From Methanobacterium sp. PtaU1.Bin242 (GTDB lineage: Archaea > Methanobacteriota > Methanobacteria > Methanobacteriales > Methanobacteriaceae): a stretch of 9,466 nt of DNA. How positions within the stretch are numbered: position 1 is the first letter of the stretch; each line of letters starts with the position of its first letter. The DNA lies in contig MVQZ01000227.1 in the NCBI GenBank assembly GCA_002067565.1, forward strand, positions 1 to 9,466. The letters are read 5' to 3'. Shown piece after piece: positions 1 to 6,116 of this stretch. Made by a program: the position numbers and the translations under genes. The notes beneath the pieces were generated by a model. The model had not been told where the DNA came from. It did not search any database and worked only from the letters and a program-made list of their open reading frames with translations.

Positions 1-801
1 ATTATCATAGGCATAGATCCAGCCAAGTTATACCTCAGTGAGATGGAGATCACGTCAGGTTCGGCATTTTCTTCTGAAGATGCAAAAGAATTGGTAATGG
101 GTAAAGTTGCCGCTGAAAATCTGAATAAAACCGTTGGAGATAGCTTAACCCTGAACAACACAGATTACAAAATTGTGGGAATCTATCAAACCGGCAACCT
201 CCAGCAGGACGGTGGAGTTTTCATGTCCCTGGACAATGCCCAGGAAATTCAAGGCGAAGAAGGTAAGGTAACCATGATCTACGTGAAGATAGAAAAGGAC
301 GCCAACGTGGAACAGATCACCCAATCCATTGAAGACAAATACGGAAACGATCTAACCACTGTAGCATCACTGGAAGACCTGCAAAGCGTTGATCAGGGTT
401 TAAGTGTAATAGATACTGCTTCATGGGCCATATCACTCCTGGCCATCGTTATCGGTGGGGTGGGTGTTATAAATACCATGATCATGTCAGTTTATGAGCG
501 TACCAGGGAAATAGGTGTTTTAAAGGCTGTTGGATGGAAAAATAGGAGGATTTTATCCATGATACTGGGTGAATCCGTCGTACTGACTCTTTTTGCAGGT
601 GTGGTAGGTATAGTCATGGGTGTAGTAGCCATCCAGGTGATTCTGGCCATGGGAATGAGTGGGATAATCGAACCCGTTTACTCCCTGGACGTATTCCTCA
701 GAGGTTTCCTGGTAGCCCTTATAGTGGGATTGGTTGGAGGTTTCTACCCAGCGTACCGGGCCAGTAATTTACCACCAACGGAGGCGCTGCGCTATGAATG
801 A
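1..801 (+). CDS. ABC transporter permease, FtsX/MacB-type, 5' end outside window
   Basis: Membrane permease subunit of a MacB/LolCDE-type ABC transporter; this class usually works on substrates at or outside the membrane by mechanotransmission rather than classical transport. Frame 1 is open from the first base, so the true start lies upstream and the ATG at 43 is internal. The visible 266 codons hold the end of the extracytoplasmic domain (codons ~1-135), then three membrane segments at about 139-164, 185-215 and 232-251. The hallmark YERTREIGVLKAVG, which forms the coupling helix to the ATPase after the second-last domain helix, is at codons 165-178. The ending PAYRASNLPPTEALRYE is typical of FtsX-domain C-termini. 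The stop overlaps the start of the ATPase gene by 8 nt, so the two are co-translated. The substrate cannot be told. Family assignment is secure; the missing N-terminus should contain the first membrane helix. Confidence 0.93.
   Translation: MIIGIDPAKLYLSEMEITSGSAFSSEDAKELVMGKVAAENLNKTVGDSLTLNNTDYKIVGIYQTGNLQQDGGVFMSLDNAQEIQGEEGKVTMIYVKIEKDANVEQITQSIEDKYGNDLTTVASLEDLQSVDQGLSVIDTASWAISLLAIVIGGVGVINTMIMSVYERTREIGVLKAVGWKNRRILSMILGESVVLTLFAGVVGIVMGVVAIQVILAMGMSGIIEPVYSLDVFLRGFLVALIVGLVGGFYPAYRASNLPPTEALRYE
780..784 (+). promoter_or_regulatory. Shine-Dalgarno site GGAGG for the ATPase gene
   Basis: GGAGG lies inside the last codons of the permease gene, 9 nt before the ATG at 794. It fixes the ATPase start at 794 rather than the upstream in-frame ATG at 734, which would add 20 residues unlike any ATPase N-terminus. 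Confidence 0.75.
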
Positions 802-1462
802 GGAAAATATCGTGGAGATTAAAGATCTTAGAAAGAGCTTTGACAAGGGTAAAGTAACCGCTTTAAACGGTATAGATCTGGAGATAAAGAAGGGAGAATT
901 CGTTTCCATAACCGGACCATCAGGATCAGGAAAATCAACGCTCCTTAATATGATAGGGGCTCTTGATCGGTCTGATGAAGGTTCTGTCCATGTGGCAGGC
1001 TACGATCTAACCAGGAAGAATGATCTAAGTGAGTTCCGTTCCCAGGAGATTGGTTTCATATTCCAGCTCCATAATCTGATACCCAACCTAAGTGTGTTGG
1101 AGAACGTGGAGATACCCCTTTTTGAAAGGAATTTATCAGGCAAAGAGATGCGTGAAAGGGCTTTGAAGCTCCTGGAATATATGGGTCTTTCAGATAAAGT
1201 TAACCGGAAACCCACCGAACTATCCGGTGGTGAAAGGCAGAGGGTAGCTATTGCCAGAGCCCTGGCCAATGAACCCTCCATCATCCTGGCCGATGAACCC
1301 ACCGGGTCACTGGATTCTAAAAACGGGCAACTGATCCTGGAGCATCTTAAGGAGTTGCATGAAAAGGAGAAAGTCACCCTGATCATGGTCACCCATGACA
1401 TGAACGTGGCTTCCCTGGCCAACCGGACCATTGAGGTTTTAGATGGACGTATCAAAACATGA
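794..1462 (+). CDS. ABC transporter ATP-binding protein, MacB/LolD family
   Basis: Cytoplasmic ATPase that powers the FtsX-type permease encoded just upstream. The product is 222 aa, the usual length for LolD/MacB-type stand-alone ATPases. Motifs seen: Walker A GPSGSGKST at 41-49, Q-loop FQLHNL, signature LSGGERQR at 143-150, Walker B IILADEPT at 163-170, D-loop SLD and switch histidine H201 in VTHD. All catalytic residues are present, so it should be active. The start at 794 is chosen because it begins MNEENIVEIKDLRKSF, the normal family N-terminus, and has GGAGG at 780-784. It overlaps the permease gene by 8 nt, which indicates translational coupling and a 1:1 complex. A partner subunit or membrane-fusion protein is not visible here. 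The substrate is unknown; lipoprotein, peptide or drug efflux are all possible for this family. Confidence 0.95.
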   Translation: MNEENIVEIKDLRKSFDKGKVTALNGIDLEIKKGEFVSITGPSGSGKSTLLNMIGALDRSDEGSVHVAGYDLTRKNDLSEFRSQEIGFIFQLHNLIPNLSVLENVEIPLFERNLSGKEMRERALKLLEYMGLSDKVNRKPTELSGGERQRVAIARALANEPSIILADEPTGSLDSKNGQLILEHLKELHEKEKVTLIMVTHDMNVASLANRTIEVLDGRIKT

Positions 1463-1500
1463 TGGAAGATTAATTTTTAAGGATAAGGGAAACAGGTAGC

Positions 1501-1560
1501 AGATGGAGATGGGGATGGATATTGGAGTGGGATGGATATGGAAATGGACTTTTGGATGGA
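1501..1560 (+). repeat. GGAT-rich low-complexity stretch with an imperfect 17-nt tandem repeat
   Basis: The stretch downstream of the ATPase gene is purine-rich, with GATGGA recurring at four places and about ten runs of two or more G on the + strand. The 11-mer GGGATGGATAT occurs at 1512-1522 and again at 1529-1539, giving a period of 17 nt. There is no convincing coding frame. It may be a decayed simple repeat or a structured 3' UTR; two-layer G-quadruplexes are possible but untested. Confidence 0.55.
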
Positions 1561-1616
1561 ATACTGCAATTTCTACTCTTTAATGGTAAAAATTGGTTTC
1601 CCTTGGACTTAATCAC

Positions 1617-1639
1617 CTTTCCTTTTTTATCAAATTTTT
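1617..1639 (+). terminator. T-tract terminator candidate for the permease/ATPase operon
   Basis: Runs of six T (1623-1628) and five T (1635-1639) lie about 160 nt after the ATPase stop. Archaeal RNA polymerase can terminate at oligo-T without a hairpin. No strong stem precedes the tracts. The position between two unrelated genes fits termination, but the T runs could also be part of the AT-rich upstream region of the ZIP gene. Confidence 0.35.
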
Positions 1640-1645
1640 ATCACT

Positions 1646-1685
1646 GATTAATCTAATTTTGGAGTTTATTAGGGTTAATCTATTT
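1646..1685 (+). repeat. Direct repeat TTAATCTA upstream of the ZIP gene
   Basis: TTAATCTA occurs at 1648-1655 and 1675-1682, 27 nt apart, each followed by a T-rich run. The first copy is preceded by GA, giving the small palindrome GATTAATC (1646-1653); the second reads GGTTAATC (1673-1680). The pair lies 36-70 nt before the ZIP start, where a metal-responsive regulator could bind. I see no convincing TATA box nearby, so promoter placement is open. Confidence 0.3.
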
Positions 1686-1717
1686 TAGACAATTAAAAAA
1701 TTAGGAAATATAAGAAA

Positions 1718-2527
1718 ATGAATTCAATAATAAACTACGATCCTGTTCTTCTAGCTCTTTTAGCCACTCTATTCACCTGGCTTATGACGGCTTTAGGTGC
1801 ATCTGTTGTATTTTTTGTTCGCAGCGTCGATAGGAGAGTTTTAAATTTGTCCCTTGGATTTGCTGCGGGAATCATGATAGCTGCCAGTTTCTGGTCTTTA
1901 CTTGCCCCGGCCATTGAAATGTCCGCGGTTCAGGGTTCCCTTGAATGGTTGCCCCCAACTGTGGGTTTTTTATTGGGTGGCCTGTTTTTAGCCGTAGTTG
2001 ATAGGGTGCTCCCCCATGTTCATCCCGGTTGCGCCTTAGATGAGGCGGAAGGTATTAAAACAACCTGGCATAAGAACAGGTTACTGGTACTGGCCGTAAC
2101 CTTACACAACATCCCAGAAGGCCTGGCGGTTGGTGTTGTTTTCGGTGCATTAGCTTCAGGTGCAGCTTACAGCTCATTAACTGCCGCGATAGCCCTGGCT
2201 ATTGGTATTGGAATCCAAAACCTTCCAGAAGGCGCTGCCATATCCATGCCCCTTAGAGGCGAAGGCTTATCCCGAATGAAAAGTTTCATGTACGGCCAGT
2301 TATCAGGCATTGTAGAGCCTGTTGCTGGAGTCGCAGGTGCCCTACTGGTAACCCTTTTTACACCCATACTTCCCTATGCATTGAGTTTTGCTGCCGGTGC
2401 CATGATATTCGTGGTTATTGAGGATATAATTCCAGAATGTCAGAGAGAGGGCAATGTTGATCTGGCCACAGTTGCAGCCATGGTCGGTTTTGTTATAATG
2501 ATGATACTGGATGTTGCTTTAGGGTAG
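1718..2527 (+). CDS. ZIP family divalent metal transporter (GufA-type)
   Basis: Inner-membrane transporter of the ZIP family, expected to move Zn2+, Fe2+ or similar divalent metals into the cytoplasm. The 269-aa product has the usual eight-helix ZIP layout. The two metal-site helices carry HNIPEG at 130-135 and QNLPEG at 167-172, with further acidic residues E200, E235 and E240. The HNxPEG motif is the family signature; the second helix having Q-N rather than H-N is common in GufA-like members. The cytoplasmic loop is short, with only LPHVHPG (98-104) as a His patch. The phrases LGFAAGIMIAASFWSLLAPAIE and KSFMYGQLSG are typical of GufA proteins. A weak AGGA lies about 12 nt before the ATG at 1718. 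It stands alone, with 255 nt in front and 198 nt behind. Metal specificity cannot be read from the sequence. Confidence 0.95.
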   Translation: MNSIINYDPVLLALLATLFTWLMTALGASVVFFVRSVDRRVLNLSLGFAAGIMIAASFWSLLAPAIEMSAVQGSLEWLPPTVGFLLGGLFLAVVDRVLPHVHPGCALDEAEGIKTTWHKNRLLVLAVTLHNIPEGLAVGVVFGALASGAAYSSLTAAIALAIGIGIQNLPEGAAISMPLRGEGLSRMKSFMYGQLSGIVEPVAGVAGALLVTLFTPILPYALSFAAGAMIFVVIEDIIPECQREGNVDLATVAAMVGFVIMMILDVALG

Positions 2528-2550
2528 TTCTATTAGGGTAATTCGTTCTT

Positions 2551-2575
2551 TAATTTATTATCGGGTGATAAATTA
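2551..2575 (+). terminator. Hairpin after the ZIP gene
   Basis: A stem of 10 bp with one G-T wobble (2551-2560 with 2566-2575) and a five-base loop TCGGG begins 24 nt after the ZIP stop. It is AT-rich and is followed by only short T runs, so it may stabilise the 3' end of the mRNA rather than terminate strongly. Confidence 0.4.
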
Positions 2576-2581
2576 CCATAT

Positions 2582-2620
2582 TTATTACTTTAAAGTCTAA
2601 ATATCAGGTGAAAGTAATAA
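2582..2620 (+). repeat. Perfect 10-nt inverted repeat with 19-nt spacer
   Basis: TTATTACTTT (2582-2591) is the exact reverse complement of AAAGTAATAA (2611-2620). A near copy of the right arm, GAAAGTATTA at 2634-2643 against GAAAGTAATA at 2610-2619, follows 24 nt later and runs into the TATA box. Three related half-sites just upstream of the promoter suggest a regulator binding array, although AT-rich DNA makes chance matches more likely. Confidence 0.45.
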
Positions 2621-2640
2621 TAAAAATAAAATAGAAAGTA

Positions 2641-2649
2641 TTATATATA
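2641..2649 (+). promoter_or_regulatory. TATA box of the ECF transporter genes
   Basis: TTATATATA with a purine-rich BRE-like GAAAGTA just upstream is a good archaeal promoter. The expected transcription start, about 25 nt downstream, would fall near 2668-2674, leaving a leader of roughly 50-58 nt before the S-component ATG. The TATA box overlaps the left arm of the palindrome at 2645-2674. Confidence 0.6.
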
Positions 2650-2674
2650 ATTAGACGTAGACGTCTAATTATAT
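2645..2674 (+). promoter_or_regulatory. Perfect palindromic operator candidate, 14+2+14 nt
   Basis: The arm ATATAATTAGACGT (2645-2658) and its exact reverse complement ACGTCTAATTATAT (2661-2674) flank a central AG. The palindrome starts inside the TATA box and extends to the expected transcription start, the usual place for a repressor operator in archaea. As RNA it would also form a 14-bp stem, but the two-base centre cannot loop, so a DNA-level protein site is more likely than an RNA hairpin. The regulator is not encoded in the window. Confidence 0.65.
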
Positions 2675-2725
2675 TTAGAAACAGGATATGATATTCTAAA
2701 AAATGAGTTCTGAAGGAGAGTTTAA

Positions 2726-3298
2726 ATGACTGAAGAGATTTCAAAACGAGTTAATCGAAGTTGGACTACTAGAGATATTATGGTAACAGCTATTATATCC
2801 ATAGCTTTAGGTGTGCTTTATATTCCCTTATCCTATGCAATTGGATTATTGTATACAGTTCCATTATTATATCCATTTGTAGTTGGTATTTATTACTTCC
2901 CGATTATTATGGTAGCTTATCTTATACGTAAACCTGGAGTAGCTATATTTTCCTCTATGGTGATTCATCTTGTGACTATACCTTTCACTCCGTGGGGAAT
3001 CACGATGTTAATGTCTGGATTTTTCATCGGATTACCAATTGAAGCTGTTTTTCTAGCTGGACGTTACAAAAACTTTAAATTATGGTATTTAGTGATAGTA
3101 GGGGCCATTACTGGTTTAGTTAATGCAACAATATCCTATGTAATGATGGGATTTGCAAATATTTCTCCCTCACTCCAAATAGTTTATGTAATTGGATATA
3201 TGATAAGTGGAGCCGTGCTTGGAGGATTACTAGCAAAATTCATAGGTGATGCCGTATTTAAAACAGGTATTATCTCAAATGTTTCTGATGAAACCTAA
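2726..3298 (+). CDS. ykoE: ECF transporter S component, YkoE family
   Basis: Integral membrane substrate-binding subunit (S component) of an energy-coupling factor importer. The 190-aa product has about six membrane segments. It matches the YkoE family in length and in landmarks: RDIMVTAIISIALGVLYI at the N-terminus (16-33), AYLIRKPG at 64-71, the EAVFLAGR segment at 106-113, ISGAVLGGLLAK at 160-171 and GDAVFKTGI at 174-182. In Bacillus YkoE takes up the thiamine precursor hydroxymethylpyrimidine, but the substrate of archaeal members is not settled and no thiamine gene is visible here. The start is supported by GGAG at 2715-2718, 7 nt before the ATG. It is followed by the matching ATPase and T genes, so the set is complete. 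The gene is clearly more AT-rich than its neighbours. Fold and family are secure; the substrate is not. Confidence 0.88.
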   Translation: MTEEISKRVNRSWTTRDIMVTAIISIALGVLYIPLSYAIGLLYTVPLLYPFVVGIYYFPIIMVAYLIRKPGVAIFSSMVIHLVTIPFTPWGITMLMSGFFIGLPIEAVFLAGRYKNFKLWYLVIVGAITGLVNATISYVMMGFANISPSLQIVYVIGYMISGAVLGGLLAKFIGDAVFKTGIISNVSDET

Positions 3299-3331
3299 AG
3301 TATTGGAATATAGGTATAATCATGAAACAGA

Positions 3332-3353
3332 GATAATTTTTTTATCCTTTTTT
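3332..3353 (+). terminator. T-rich hairpin/terminator candidate between S and A genes
   Basis: GATAA (3332-3336) and TTATC (3342-3346) can pair around a T loop, and T runs occupy 3337-3343 and 3348-3353. In archaea such T-tracts can end transcription. Here it lies 33 nt after the S-component stop, so partial termination could make more S component than ATPase and T component, fitting a shared or limiting energising module. Confidence 0.35.
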
Positions 3354-3373
3354 ATTTTATAAAAATCATGACT

Positions 3374-3382
3374 CTTATAAAG
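3374..3382 (+). promoter_or_regulatory. Weak TATA-like element before the ECF ATPase gene
   Basis: CTTATAAAG lies about 40 nt before the TTG start and would place transcription near 3400, just before the ribosome binding site at 3409-3415. Together with the T-tract upstream it suggests the ATPase and T genes may have their own promoter. The region is AT-rich, so this is tentative. Confidence 0.3.
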
Positions 3383-3419
3383 GATTATGAGATATTAAAA
3401 TATTTTTAAAGGTGAATAA

Positions 3420-5129
3420 TTGATTGAAGTTAACAATTTAAGTTTTAAATACGAGAGGGATTCTCATCATTGTCTGAAGGGAATTGATCTCCAAATTGGG
3501 GAGGGAGAAGTTATCCTGGTTCTGGGCCCTTCAGGATCTGGTAAAAGTACATTGGCTTTGACTCTTAATGGACTTATTCCCAATTCATTTCCGGGTGAAA
3601 TTAGTGGAAAGGTTCATGTTTGTGGTATGGAAAGCTTTAAAACACCGGTTTATGAACTTACTCAAAAAGTAGGCATAGTTTTTCAGGATCCTGAAGCTCA
3701 GTTTGTCAGCATGAACGTAGAAGACGAAATAGTTTTTGGCCTGGAAAATCTCTGTTATCCCCCAGAAGAAATGGAAGAGAGATTAGTGGAAGCACTTTCA
3801 AAGGTAGATATGCTTGATTATCGTTACAGAGATGTTTACAGTCTTTCAGGGGGAGAGAAACAGAAGATACTCCTGGCGGCACTTATGGCCATACGCCCAT
3901 CAGTTTTAATTTTTGATGAACCCACAGCCAACCTGGATCCTGTGGGGACACTGGAGTTTTTTGAAACCGTTAAATCACTTAAAGAAACAGATAAACATAC
4001 TATCATCCTCATAGAACATAAACTTGATGATCTGATACATTTAATCGATCGTGTAATAGTGATTGATAAAGAAGGGGTTAAATTACTGGAAGGAACACCT
4101 CTTGAAGTTTTCAGTGAACATACCGATCTGTTGATTCAGAAAGGAATATGGATGCCTCAAACCGCATTGCTGGCTAATAAATTCAAGGAAAACAATATTA
4201 AACCCCATAAAATTCCTCTAAGTATAGAAGAAGCATGTGATTACCTTAAATATCTTAAACCCAGCTTTAATAATTTAGAAAATAACCATTCCTCAGTCGA
4301 ATCAACTGATTCTACAAACCCTGTTCTTGAAATACGGAACCTATCATTCGCCTATAATAAATGTAAGGTTATAGAAGATGTCAATTTAAAAGTGGATAAA
4401 GGTGACTTTTTAGCAATCGTAGGGGCTAATGGGGCTGGGAAAACTACTTTAGCTAAACATATGGTGGATATCATCCATCCCCCACAAAACACGGTTTTCT
4501 TGGAAGGAAAAGATATTTCAGATATTTCTACCAAGCACATGAGTCATAAAATAGGCTATGTTTTCCAGAATCCAGAACATCAGTTCATTAAGAACACGGT
4601 GGAAGAACAGTTAACCTTTGGACTCAAATTAAGAGGTTTTTCAGATGATGAAATTAAAGACTGGTTGGATTCCACACTGGAACGTTTCAGGATCAAATCA
4701 TACGTTAAAATGAGTCCTTATATGCTTAGTCATGGTCAAAAACGTTTATTGAGTGTGGCAACCATGCTAACTTTGGGACAGGATATTTTAATACTGGATG
4801 AACCCACTTTTGGTCAGGATCTTAAGAGTTCCAGTGAACTCTTAACCTTCTTAAACTCTCTAAACCAGGAAGGTAAAACAATCATCATGATCACTCATGA
4901 TATGAGCTTGGTGGCCAGACACGCCCGAAATGTGATGGTGATGGCTGATGGAAAAGCCATTTTCTTTGGATCAACACATAAACTCTTTAAAAATGAGGAA
5001 ATACTTCAACGAGCCCGTTTAACCCCTCCACCTTTGTTTGAATTATCTGGTTGTCTATCAAAATATAATAAAAACTGGAAAGGATTATCCACTCCCGAAG
5101 AGTTTATTTATGCTCTTAAAACGAAGTGA
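3420..5129 (+). CDS. ECF transporter ATPase, two ABC domains fused (YkoD-like)
   Basis: Cytoplasmic energising subunit of the ECF importer, with both ATPase domains in one 569-aa chain as in YkoD. Domain 1: Walker A GPSGSGKST 36-44, signature LSGGEKQK 142-149, Walker B with D166-E167, H-loop H200 in IEHK. Domain 2: Walker A GANGAGKTT 335-343, degenerate signature LSHGQ 436-440, Walker B D460-E461, altered D-loop TFGQD, H-loop H493. The linker (~250-300) is polar and unlike known domains. The start is TTG: the preceding codon (3417-3419) is a TAA stop, the next in-frame ATG lies well inside domain 1, and AAGGTGA at 3409-3415 is well placed. The stop overlaps or abuts the T-component start. The two domains are probably not equivalent, because only the first has the canonical signature. 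Assignment as an ECF A-A' fusion is firm; transport substrate follows the S component. Confidence 0.95.
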   Translation: MIEVNNLSFKYERDSHHCLKGIDLQIGEGEVILVLGPSGSGKSTLALTLNGLIPNSFPGEISGKVHVCGMESFKTPVYELTQKVGIVFQDPEAQFVSMNVEDEIVFGLENLCYPPEEMEERLVEALSKVDMLDYRYRDVYSLSGGEKQKILLAALMAIRPSVLIFDEPTANLDPVGTLEFFETVKSLKETDKHTIILIEHKLDDLIHLIDRVIVIDKEGVKLLEGTPLEVFSEHTDLLIQKGIWMPQTALLANKFKENNIKPHKIPLSIEEACDYLKYLKPSFNNLENNHSSVESTDSTNPVLEIRNLSFAYNKCKVIEDVNLKVDKGDFLAIVGANGAGKTTLAKHMVDIIHPPQNTVFLEGKDISDISTKHMSHKIGYVFQNPEHQFIKNTVEEQLTFGLKLRGFSDDEIKDWLDSTLERFRIKSYVKMSPYMLSHGQKRLLSVATMLTLGQDILILDEPTFGQDLKSSSELLTFLNSLNQEGKTIIMITHDMSLVARHARNVMVMADGKAIFFGSTHKLFKNEEILQRARLTPPPLFELSGCLSKYNKNWKGLSTPEEFIYALKTK

Positions 5130-5134
5130 TTTCT

Positions 5135-5959
5135 ATGAAATTTTTTTATTATGACAATAATTCATTTCTAAATAAACTTAATCCCATAAGCAAAATCATT
5201 GCTCCTATTCCATTATTTATTCTCCTTTGTATGGTGAATGATTTTTGGACTCCCCTTGCGTTTATTGCATTAACGGTTTTCATAATTCTTGTACTTGGGA
5301 AAATTCCATTAACCAATTTTTTGAAGATCTCAGCCCCGGTTCTAATTTTTTCCCTTTCCATCCTAATTTTATTTCTGGTCGCGGCTCGAAACGAATTAAC
5401 AGCCGGTTCTCCAGTGTTGTTTACTATTGGAGCTTTCAATATTTATCAGATCAGCCTTTACGCTGGTTTGACAATGGCCCTTAGAATTTATGCTTTGTTG
5501 ATCCTAGCGTTGCCCTTCAGCTTTACTACTGAGCCAAGTAATTTCATCCGGTCCATAATACAAAACCTGAGACTCCCCTATAAATTCAGTTATGGAGTTA
5601 TGGTGGCTTTCAGATTTTTACCCATGATGGAGACCGAGTTTAACGTTGTCAGATCGGCGCATAAAGTGATGGGGATAGCAGATGAAAGTGGAGTTCGATC
5701 TTACTTTGAAAAGACAAAAAGATACAGTGTCCCACTCCTTGTAAATGCCATAAGAATTGGAGAAAGGACGGCTTTATCAATGGATGGACGGGCATTCGGT
5801 GCATTCAAAGAACGAACGTTCTACAAGAAAATTGAATTCAAAAGGGTAGACTGGTTATATATGTTATCTTTCTGGTCCATAAGTGTCATAATACTCTTGA
5901 TACTCTACTTAACAGGATTGATGGGGGAACTAGGATTTTACTTTAAGGGTATTGGTTGA
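5135..5959 (+). CDS. ecfT: ECF transporter T component (YkoC-like transmembrane protein)
   Basis: Membrane coupling subunit that links the S component to the fused ATPase. The product is 274 aa with membrane segments near 20-55, 65-83, 103-128 and 240-262. Family landmarks: FLNKLNPISKIIAP at 11-24 (typical T-component N-terminus), AFRFLPMMETE at 158-168, RSAHKVMG at 173-180 and SMDGRAFGA at 215-223. The last two regions correspond to the arginine-containing coupling helices that dock in the ATPase grooves. I prefer the ATG at 5135, because GTGAT at 5126-5130 can pair with the 16S tail 4 nt upstream; the GTG at 5126, which overlaps the ATPase stop and adds three residues, is the alternative. 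Either way it is coupled to the ATPase gene. It completes the S-A-A'-T set. No promoter separates it from the ATPase. Confidence 0.92.
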   Translation: MKFFYYDNNSFLNKLNPISKIIAPIPLFILLCMVNDFWTPLAFIALTVFIILVLGKIPLTNFLKISAPVLIFSLSILILFLVAARNELTAGSPVLFTIGAFNIYQISLYAGLTMALRIYALLILALPFSFTTEPSNFIRSIIQNLRLPYKFSYGVMVAFRFLPMMETEFNVVRSAHKVMGIADESGVRSYFEKTKRYSVPLLVNAIRIGERTALSMDGRAFGAFKERTFYKKIEFKRVDWLYMLSFWSISVIILLILYLTGLMGELGFYFKGIG

Positions 5960-5963
5960 AAAC

Positions 5964-5976
5964 AAAAGTATATAAA
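5964..5976 (+). promoter_or_regulatory. BRE/TATA-like promoter before the ABC half-transporter pair
   Basis: AAAAGTATATAAA starts 5 nt after the T-component stop and resembles a strong archaeal BRE plus TATA box. Transcription would start near 5995-6003, leaving an unusually long leader of about 245 nt before the ABC gene at 6244. If this is used, the half-transporter pair has its own promoter and is not simply part of the ECF operon. Confidence 0.5.
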
Positions 5977-6018
5977 ATAAATCTAGATTTAGGTAGCATA
6001 AAAGTTCGTGTTTTTTAA

Positions 6019-6036
6019 TGTTCAATTTTATGAACA
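6019..6036 (+). repeat. Short inverted repeat TGTTCA-N6-TGAACA
   Basis: Perfect 6-nt arms at 6019-6024 and 6031-6036 surround ATTTTA. It is just after a run of six T (6011-6016) and close to the predicted start of transcription from the 5964 promoter. It could be an operator or a small leader hairpin; the arms are short enough to be chance. Confidence 0.3.
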
Positions 6037-6053
6037 GATGAATAAAAGAATCC

Positions 6054-6067
6054 CGACGCGAACGTCG
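6054..6067 (+). promoter_or_regulatory. Operator-like dyad CGACG-N4-CGTCG
   Basis: CGACG (6054-6058) and CGTCG (6063-6067) are perfect inverted arms around CGAA. The core GACG-N4-CGTC equals the core at the centre of the palindrome before the S component (2654-2665). It is strikingly GC-rich in an AT-rich leader and directly abuts the TATA-like AAATATAAT at 6068-6076. Alternatively it is a 5-bp RNA hairpin with a CGAA loop in the long leader. Confidence 0.45.
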
Positions 6068-6076
6068 AAATATAAT
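6068..6076 (+). promoter_or_regulatory. Second TATA-like element before the ABC pair
   Basis: AAATATAAT directly follows the CGACG-N4-CGTCG dyad. Transcription from here would start near 6093-6100, about 20 nt before the mini-ORF at 6117. It is an alternative to the better-looking element at 5964-5976. Confidence 0.35.
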
Positions 6077-6116
6077 CGGAAAATCAGGTGGGATTATGTT
6101 GTTTTAGGAGGTAAAT

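Noticed and set aside
734..793. Upstream ATG extending the LolD-like ATPase by 20 residues
   Set aside because: The extra residues (MEVSTQRTGPVIYHQRRRCA) are the permease gene read in another frame, and the Shine-Dalgarno site points to 794.
1485..1604. 9-nt inverted repeat AAGGGAAAC / GTTTCCCTT with arms 102 nt apart
   Set aside because: Arms this short at such distance are expected by chance in a region of this size, and no mobile-element gene or target duplication accompanies them.
2528..2725. TPP or other riboswitch before the YkoE-type gene
   Set aside because: None of the conserved THI-box segments are seen and the predicted leader of about 50-58 nt is too short for the aptamer.
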